A stretch of 64,000 nucleotides of DNA. It comes from Streptomyces sp. TRM70350 (GTDB lineage Bacteria > Actinomycetota > Actinomycetes > Streptomycetales > Streptomycetaceae). Shown piece by piece: positions 60,139 to 64,000 of this stretch (positions within the stretch are counted from its first letter, which is position 1; each line of letters starts with the position of its first letter). The stretch spans positions 62,001 to 126,000 of the forward strand of contig NZ_JAHUXH010000014.1 of the NCBI RefSeq assembly GCF_019219825.1, read 5' to 3'. Under the pieces are notes generated by a model that worked only from the letters and a program-made list of their open reading frames with translations, made no database searches and had not been told where the DNA came from. Position numbers and translations under genes: made by a program.

Positions 60139-61110
60139 ATGCCCGCAGTGACCGTCGAGAACCCGCTGACGCTGCCCCGCGTGACCGCGCCGGCCGACGC
60201 CGTGGCACGTCCCGTGCTCGCCGTCACGACCGCGCCGAGCGGATTCGAGGGTGAGGGCTTCCCGGTGCGCCGGGCGTTCGCGGGGATCAACTACCGCCAT
60301 CTCGACCCGTTCATCATGATGGATCAGATGGGTGAGGTGGAGTATCAGCCCGGGGAGCCGAAGGGGACCCCGTGGCATCCGCACCGCGGCTTCGAGACCG
60401 TCACGTACATCATCGACGGGACCTTCGACCACAAGGACTCCCAGGGCGGTGGCGGCACCATCACCAACGGCGACACCCAGTGGATGACGGCGGGCTCGGG
60501 CCTGCTGCACATCGAGGCGCCGCCGGAGCACCTCGTCATGTCGGGTGGTCTCTTCCACGGTCTGCAGCTGTGGGTGAACCTTCCGGCCAAGGACAAGATG
60601 ATGGCCCCGCGCTACCAGGACATCCGCGGCGGCAACGTCCAGCTGCTCACCTCCCCCGACGGCGGCGCGCTGCTCCGCGTCATCGCCGGTGAGCTGGACG
60701 GCCACGCCGGTCCCGGTGTCACGCACACGCCGATCACCATGATCCACGCGACGCTGGCGCCGGGTGCGGAGATCACGCTGCCGTGGCGGGAGGACTTCAA
60801 CGGGGTCGCGTACGTGCTGGCGGGGCGGGGTGCGGTGGGCGCGGAGCGCCGCCCGATCCACCTGGGCCAGACGGCCGTCTTCGGCAACGGCGGCTCGCTG
60901 ACCGTCCGCGCGGACGAGAAGCAGGACTCGCACACACCGGACCTGGAGGTCGTCCTCCTCGGCGGGCAGCCGATCCGTGAGCCCATGGCCCACTACGGCC
61001 CGTTCGTCATGAACACCAAGGACGAGCTGATGCAGGCCTTCGAGGACTTCCAGAAGGGGCGGCTGGGGACGATACCGGCGGTGCATGGGATGTCTGAGGG
61101 CGGGCTGTAG
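60139..61110 (+). CDS. Pirin family protein
   Basis: 323 residues, double cupin. The metal site is in WHPHRGFETVTYIIDGTFDH (His-His) and GLLHIEAPP (His-Glu); further pirin segments are QWMTAGSGLLHIE and LQLWVNLPAKDKMMAP. Pirins can have quercetinase or redox-sensor activity. AAGGAGG (strong) precedes the ATG. A phiC31-type attB is inside the gene (60334-60389). In S. coelicolor the phage integrates into the homologous pirin gene. Confidence 0.93.
   Translation: MPAVTVENPLTLPRVTAPADAVARPVLAVTTAPSGFEGEGFPVRRAFAGINYRHLDPFIMMDQMGEVEYQPGEPKGTPWHPHRGFETVTYIIDGTFDHKDSQGGGGTITNGDTQWMTAGSGLLHIEAPPEHLVMSGGLFHGLQLWVNLPAKDKMMAPRYQDIRGGNVQLLTSPDGGALLRVIAGELDGHAGPGVTHTPITMIHATLAPGAEITLPWREDFNGVAYVLAGRGAVGAERRPIHLGQTAVFGNGGSLTVRADEKQDSHTPDLEVVLLGGQPIREPMAHYGPFVMNTKDELMQAFEDFQKGRLGTIPAVHGMSEGGL
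60334..60389. other. phiC31-type attB site inside the pirin gene
   Basis: The reverse strand reads CCGCGGTGCGG...CCCCTTCGGCTCCCC GGG...TACTCCACCTC. Against the attB I remember from S. lividans, the outer blocks and the central TT are kept, and about eight of 56 positions differ. The base after TT is C where the canonical site has G. The site encodes the pirin metal-site segment around GEPKGTPWHPHRGF. Confidence 0.75.
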
Positions 61111-61128
61111 GTCTCGCCAGGTACCACA

Positions 61129-61200
61129 CATGAAGGAGCCCCTGTCCGACCATGAAGGAGCCCCTGTCCGACCATGGAAGGGGACTCCTTCGCGCTTTTT
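61129..61200 (+). terminator. Two 22-bp direct repeats and a strong terminator after pirin
   Basis: CATGAAGGAGCCCCTGTCCGAC is present twice in tandem (61129-61150, 61151-61172) with no mismatch. The second copy forms the left arm of a hairpin: GAAGGAG/CTCCTTC plus CCCCT/AGGGG with a one-base bulge (61154-61191), followed by CGCGCTTTTT. The T run is rare in this genome. Confidence 0.8.
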
Positions 61201-61508
61201 CGCGGCGCAACAGCGGTCGACGAGCGCCAGCGGCCCCAGGGAACGGGCGTTGGTGGCTCCCTGTACGAGCGCTTGGAAAGGGGCTTGATGCCCAGTTCGT
61301 TGTGGACTTCGCGTACGCAGGCTTGCACGGGGATAGACCAGTTCGGTGAACCGTACGAGGTCGGAGCCTGGCAAACGCGAAACGATCACGGCGAGTGGAA
61401 GCCGCCCCTACGGGTCCTGGGCCACGGCTGGGCGGCGCCCACGTGCGGGGGCGAGCGAGACATCGACCGCACGCGGGCCAACGCAGCTGGCGCATCACCG
61501 GACACGGT
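61201..61508. other. Gene-free stretch between two pirin copies
   Basis: About 300 bp follow the terminator with no frame that has clear coding character on either strand. The minus strand holds a long frame, but its protein matches no family I know and the frame runs on into antisense of pirin. Confidence 0.4.
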
Positions 61509-61610
61509 GAGCCGATGGCCCACTACGGCCCGTTCGTCATGAACACCAAGGACGAGCTTGAGACGGTTCCGGCGGTGCACGATATGACGGAGAGTGGCCC
61601 GCGCGACTGA
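61509..61610 (+). pseudogene. Second copy of the pirin 3' end (relic)
   Basis: EPMAHYGPFVMNTKDEL is followed by ETVPAVHDMTESG, then a stop. It repeats the last 40 residues of pirin. At DNA level 61509-61558 matches 60979-61028 at 49 of 50 bases. The segment MQAFEDFQKGRLGT is deleted and the tail has diverged. Confidence 0.7.
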
Positions 61611-61675
61611 TGCCCTGACGACCCGTCACCCGGCCGGGCGGTCCGCGCAGGACAGCCCGGTCGTCGCGTGGTCGG

Positions 61676-62734
61676 GTGGGAGGCGTGCATCTGCTTCCCG
61701 TTCCCGTACGGCGGTTCGCCGCCTGGTGTGCGGTCGTGCTGCTGGCCGCCGCCGTCGGGTGGGTCGGGGTCCTGCTCTGCGCTGTGCTGCGCACGGCCGT
61801 CGTGCCGGTGCTGCTCGCGCTGCTCGGGAGCGCCCTGCTGGGGCCGATGTACCGGCGGCTCGTCAAGGTCGGCGTCAACCGGTCCGTCGCCGCCGCGCTC
61901 ACCTGCGTCGCCGTGGTGGCCGTGGTCGGCGGGGCGGTGTACATCGTGGTCGCCGCGCTCATCGACTCCGGTGAGCAGATCATCGGCTCGCTGCGGCGGG
62001 CGGCGCAGGACATCGCCGAGCGCTTCGGGGCGGTCGGCACCTCGCTGGACGACATCGCCGCCAACGCACGTGAGCTGCTGAGCCGGTTCGGCCAGACGGC
62101 CGCCTCCGGTCTGATCAGCGGGGTCAGCGTGGTCGGCGAGACCATCGCCATGGCCGTACTGGCGCTGCTGCTCGTCTTCTTCTTCCTGCGGGACTCCCAC
62201 CGGGCCTCGGGCGGTCTGCGCGCGCTCGCCCCGCGCGGCACCGCCGACACCGTCGAGGCCATGGCGCGGCGGGCCTTCCAGGCCGTCGAGGGGTTCATGC
62301 GCGGGACCACCTTCATCGCCTTCATCGACGCCGTGTGCATCACGGTCGGGCTGCTGGTCCTGGACGTGCCGGGCGCGGTCGGCCTTGGGGCGCTGGTCTT
62401 CGTCGGCGCGTACATCCCCTACCTCGGCGCGTTCATCTCCGGCGCCGTGGCCGTGCTGGTCGCGCTCGCCGACCGGGGGTTCGTCATCGCGCTGTGGGCG
62501 CTCGGGGTGGTGCTCGCCGTGCAGATGCTGGAGGGGCATGTGCTGCAGCCGATGATCCAGAGCCGGACCGTGCAGATGCATCCGGCGGTGGTGATGCTCG
62601 CGATCACCGCGGGGGCGTCGGTCGCCGGGCTCCTGGGCATGCTGCTGGCGGTGCCGCTCACCGCCGCCGCCTTCGGGGTCGTGCACGAGCTGCGGGCGCG
62701 GTACGGAACTGCCCCCGAGCCTTCGAAGCCGTAG
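61676..62734 (+). CDS. AI-2E family transporter
   Basis: 352 residues with about seven TM helices. The family is shown by TAVVPVLLALLGSALLGPMY, the amphipathic cytoplasmic region RRAAQDIAERFGAVGTSLDD and the end ALGVVLAVQMLEGHVLQPMI then HPAVVMLAITAG. Members include the YdgG/TqsA autoinducer-2 exporter and Na+/H+ antiporters, so the cargo is not settled. The start is uncertain: GTG 61676 is taken, GTG 61685 is possible. Confidence 0.85.
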   Translation: MGGVHLLPVPVRRFAAWCAVVLLAAAVGWVGVLLCAVLRTAVVPVLLALLGSALLGPMYRRLVKVGVNRSVAAALTCVAVVAVVGGAVYIVVAALIDSGEQIIGSLRRAAQDIAERFGAVGTSLDDIAANARELLSRFGQTAASGLISGVSVVGETIAMAVLALLLVFFFLRDSHRASGGLRALAPRGTADTVEAMARRAFQAVEGFMRGTTFIAFIDAVCITVGLLVLDVPGAVGLGALVFVGAYIPYLGAFISGAVAVLVALADRGFVIALWALGVVLAVQMLEGHVLQPMIQSRTVQMHPAVVMLAITAGASVAGLLGMLLAVPLTAAAFGVVHELRARYGTAPEPSKP

Positions 62735-62760
62735 CCCGGGCCGGTCGGCCGTACGCCCCG

Positions 62761-64000
62761 TTACGGCTTCGGCTGCCCGTCGGGCTCGGCGTCCCCGCCC
62801 GAACCGTCCGGCTCGTACAGCTCGAACCAGATGCTCTTGCCCTCGCCCCGCGGATCCACCCCCCACGCGTGCGCCAGCAGCTCGATCAGCATCAGGCCGC
62901 GCCCGGAGGACGCCAGTTCCCCGGGTCTGCGCCGGTGCGGCAGGTCGTCGCCGGCGTCGGTGACCTCCACCCGTATCCGCCGCGCGCCCGGCTCCCCGGC
63001 GATCTCGGCGACCAGCAGCGCGTCGGTGTCGGTGTGCACGAGGACGTTGGTGAGCATCTCGGACAGCAGCAGCACCGCCGAGTCGACCTGGTCGGCGCTG
63101 CTCCAGTCGTGCAGCAGCTCGCGCAGCTGCTGCCGGGCCACGGCGACCCGCTCGGGTTCGGCCTGGGCCACCGTCAGCATCGTGCGCCGCACTCTTCGCG
63201 GCCGTACGGTCACGGTGTCGCCGCAGCCGCAGCCCTCGGCCTCCCGGCACAGCAGCAGGACGGCGATGTCGTCCTCGCGCCGGTCGGCGAGCGGGCCGGT
63301 GGTGTGGTGGGAGGACGGGCCGTGCACGGCCTGGACCAGGGAGTCGGCGAGCTCCTCCAGGTCGCCCTTGTGCTCCTCCAGGATGGTGCGGATGCGCACC
63401 CAGCCGGTCTCCAGATCGTGCCCGCCGGTCTCGATCAGACCGTCGGTGCAGATCAGCATGGTCTCGCCGGGTTCGAGGACCAGCTGCGTGGTGGGGTAGT
63501 CGGCGTCCGGGTCGATGCCGAGGGGCAGCCCGCCGGCCGTCGGGCGCTTCAGGACGGTGCCGTCGGCCATCCGGATCGCCGGGTCCGGGTGCCCGGCGCG
63601 GGCGATGTCCAGCACGCCGGTCTCCGGGTCGGCCTCGACGTACAGGCAGGTCGCGAAGCGCAGGTCGGTGGGGTCCTCGTCGGTGGTGGAGATGCCGTGC
63701 AGGAAGCGGGAGGCGCGGGACAGTACGGCGTCGGGGCGGTGGCCCTCGGACGCGTACGCCCGCAGGGCTATCCGCAACTGGCCCATCAGGCCCGCCGCCC
63801 GCACGTCATGCCCCTGGACGTCCCCGATGACGAGGGCGATCCTGCCGCTGGGCAGCGGGATCATGTCGTACCAGTCGCCGCCGACCTGAAGCCCGCCGCC
63901 GGTGGGGATGTACCGGGCGGCGACGCTCATGCCGGGGATCTCCGGGCCCAGCGTGGGCATCATGGAGCGTTGCAGGCCGTCGGTCAGCTCCCGCTGGGAC
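62761..64000 (-). CDS. SpoIIE-type PP2C phosphatase with anti-sigma kinase domain (partial)
   Basis: The gene runs off the right edge; the visible part has about 413 residues. At the edge LQRSMMPTLGPEIPG leads into the PP2C domain (VGGDWYDMIPLPSGRIALVI, DVQGHDVRAAGLMGQLRIAL, LICTDGLIETGG), whose Asp residues bind Mn. A C-terminal HATPase_c domain of the RsbW type follows (VLLLSEMLTNVLVHTDTDAL, SSGRGLMLIELLAHAWG). This fusion regulates anti-anti-sigma factors. An N-terminal PAS or GAF sensor probably lies outside the window. Confidence 0.85.
   Translation of the reverse strand, partial: SQRELTDGLQRSMMPTLGPEIPGMSVAARYIPTGGGLQVGGDWYDMIPLPSGRIALVIGDVQGHDVRAAGLMGQLRIALRAYASEGHRPDAVLSRASRFLHGISTTDEDPTDLRFATCLYVEADPETGVLDIARAGHPDPAIRMADGTVLKRPTAGGLPLGIDPDADYPTTQLVLEPGETMLICTDGLIETGGHDLETGWVRIRTILEEHKGDLEELADSLVQAVHGPSSHHTTGPLADRREDDIAVLLLCREAEGCGCGDTVTVRPRRVRRTMLTVAQAEPERVAVARQQLRELLHDWSSADQVDSAVLLLSEMLTNVLVHTDTDALLVAEIAGEPGARRIRVEVTDAGDDLPHRRRPGELASSGRGLMLIELLAHAWGVDPRGEGKSIWFELYEPDGSGGDAEPDGQPKP

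Noticed and set aside
60091..61389. 432-residue minus-strand frame across pirin and downstream
   Set aside because: Antisense to pirin, with no recognisable domain. The part beyond pirin matches nothing I know.
61201..61508. Transposase remnant between the two pirin ends
   Set aside because: No DDE or HUH motif and no inverted repeats could be seen in any frame.

Overview
The window looks like a piece of a Streptomyces chromosome. It has very high GC, many GTG starts, long runs of genes that overlap by 4 bp, and Streptomyces-type families: BTAD and TetR regulators, PASTA kinases, mycothiol enzymes, a proteasome activator, and two branched-chain ketoacid dehydrogenase operons. A perfect 16-bp parS site (29769-29784), several DnaA-box-like sequences and a pirin gene holding a phiC31-type attB all suggest the central chromosome, fairly close to oriC. 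That placement is inferred from my memory of S. coelicolor gene order. No rRNA, tRNA, CRISPR array or intact mobile element was seen.

Layout. 1-6.4 kb: the end of a large regulator, a VanZ-like protein, a two-component system, and a PadR-controlled ABC transporter operon. 6.4-8.0 kb: a graveyard of broken stress genes (response regulator, universal stress protein, alcohol dehydrogenase, XRE-PPOX). 8.0-12 kb: DUF2252, J-domain and rhodanese proteins, then an acyl-CoA dehydrogenase behind a KstR-like operator. 12-23.4 kb: a phenylacetate catabolic region (paaABCDE, paaN, paaH, a TetR regulator) wrapped around a DUF5819/HTTM/TrmH operon. 22.7-27.2 kb: a BkdR-like regulator and the first ketoacid dehydrogenase operon. 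27.3-29.8 kb: molybdenum cofactor genes ending in parS. 29.9-36.1 kb: a K+ channel and its pore-less paralogue, a DrrAB-type exporter, a quinone oxidoreductase, a lipoprotein and the proteasome activator. 36.2-40.8 kb: two divergent PASTA/STPK-type kinases and a phosphotransferase. 41.3-44.9 kb: the second ketoacid dehydrogenase operon. 45-52.4 kb: a PBP-type carboxypeptidase, GntR/MFS, mycothiol isomerase, amidohydrolase, LURP-one, GlxA regulator and cupin. 52.4-64 kb: a serine recombinase relic, a frameshifted NHL-thioredoxin gene, aminopeptidase, acyl-CoA dehydrogenase, intradiol dioxygenase, SseB, pirin, an AI-2E-family permease and a truncated SpoIIE-type phosphatase.

How genes work together. 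The palindrome ACCGA-N4-TCGGT lies upstream of paaA, between paaN and paaH, and upstream of the first bkd operon. The TetR gene is translationally coupled to paaH, so one repressor probably coordinates aromatic and branched-chain acid catabolism, with BkdR next door. The window carries only the epoxidase and part of the lower phenylacetate pathway, so the CoA ligase and thiolase must be elsewhere. Coordinates and translations were read by eye. Family names come from motif recognition, not database searches.
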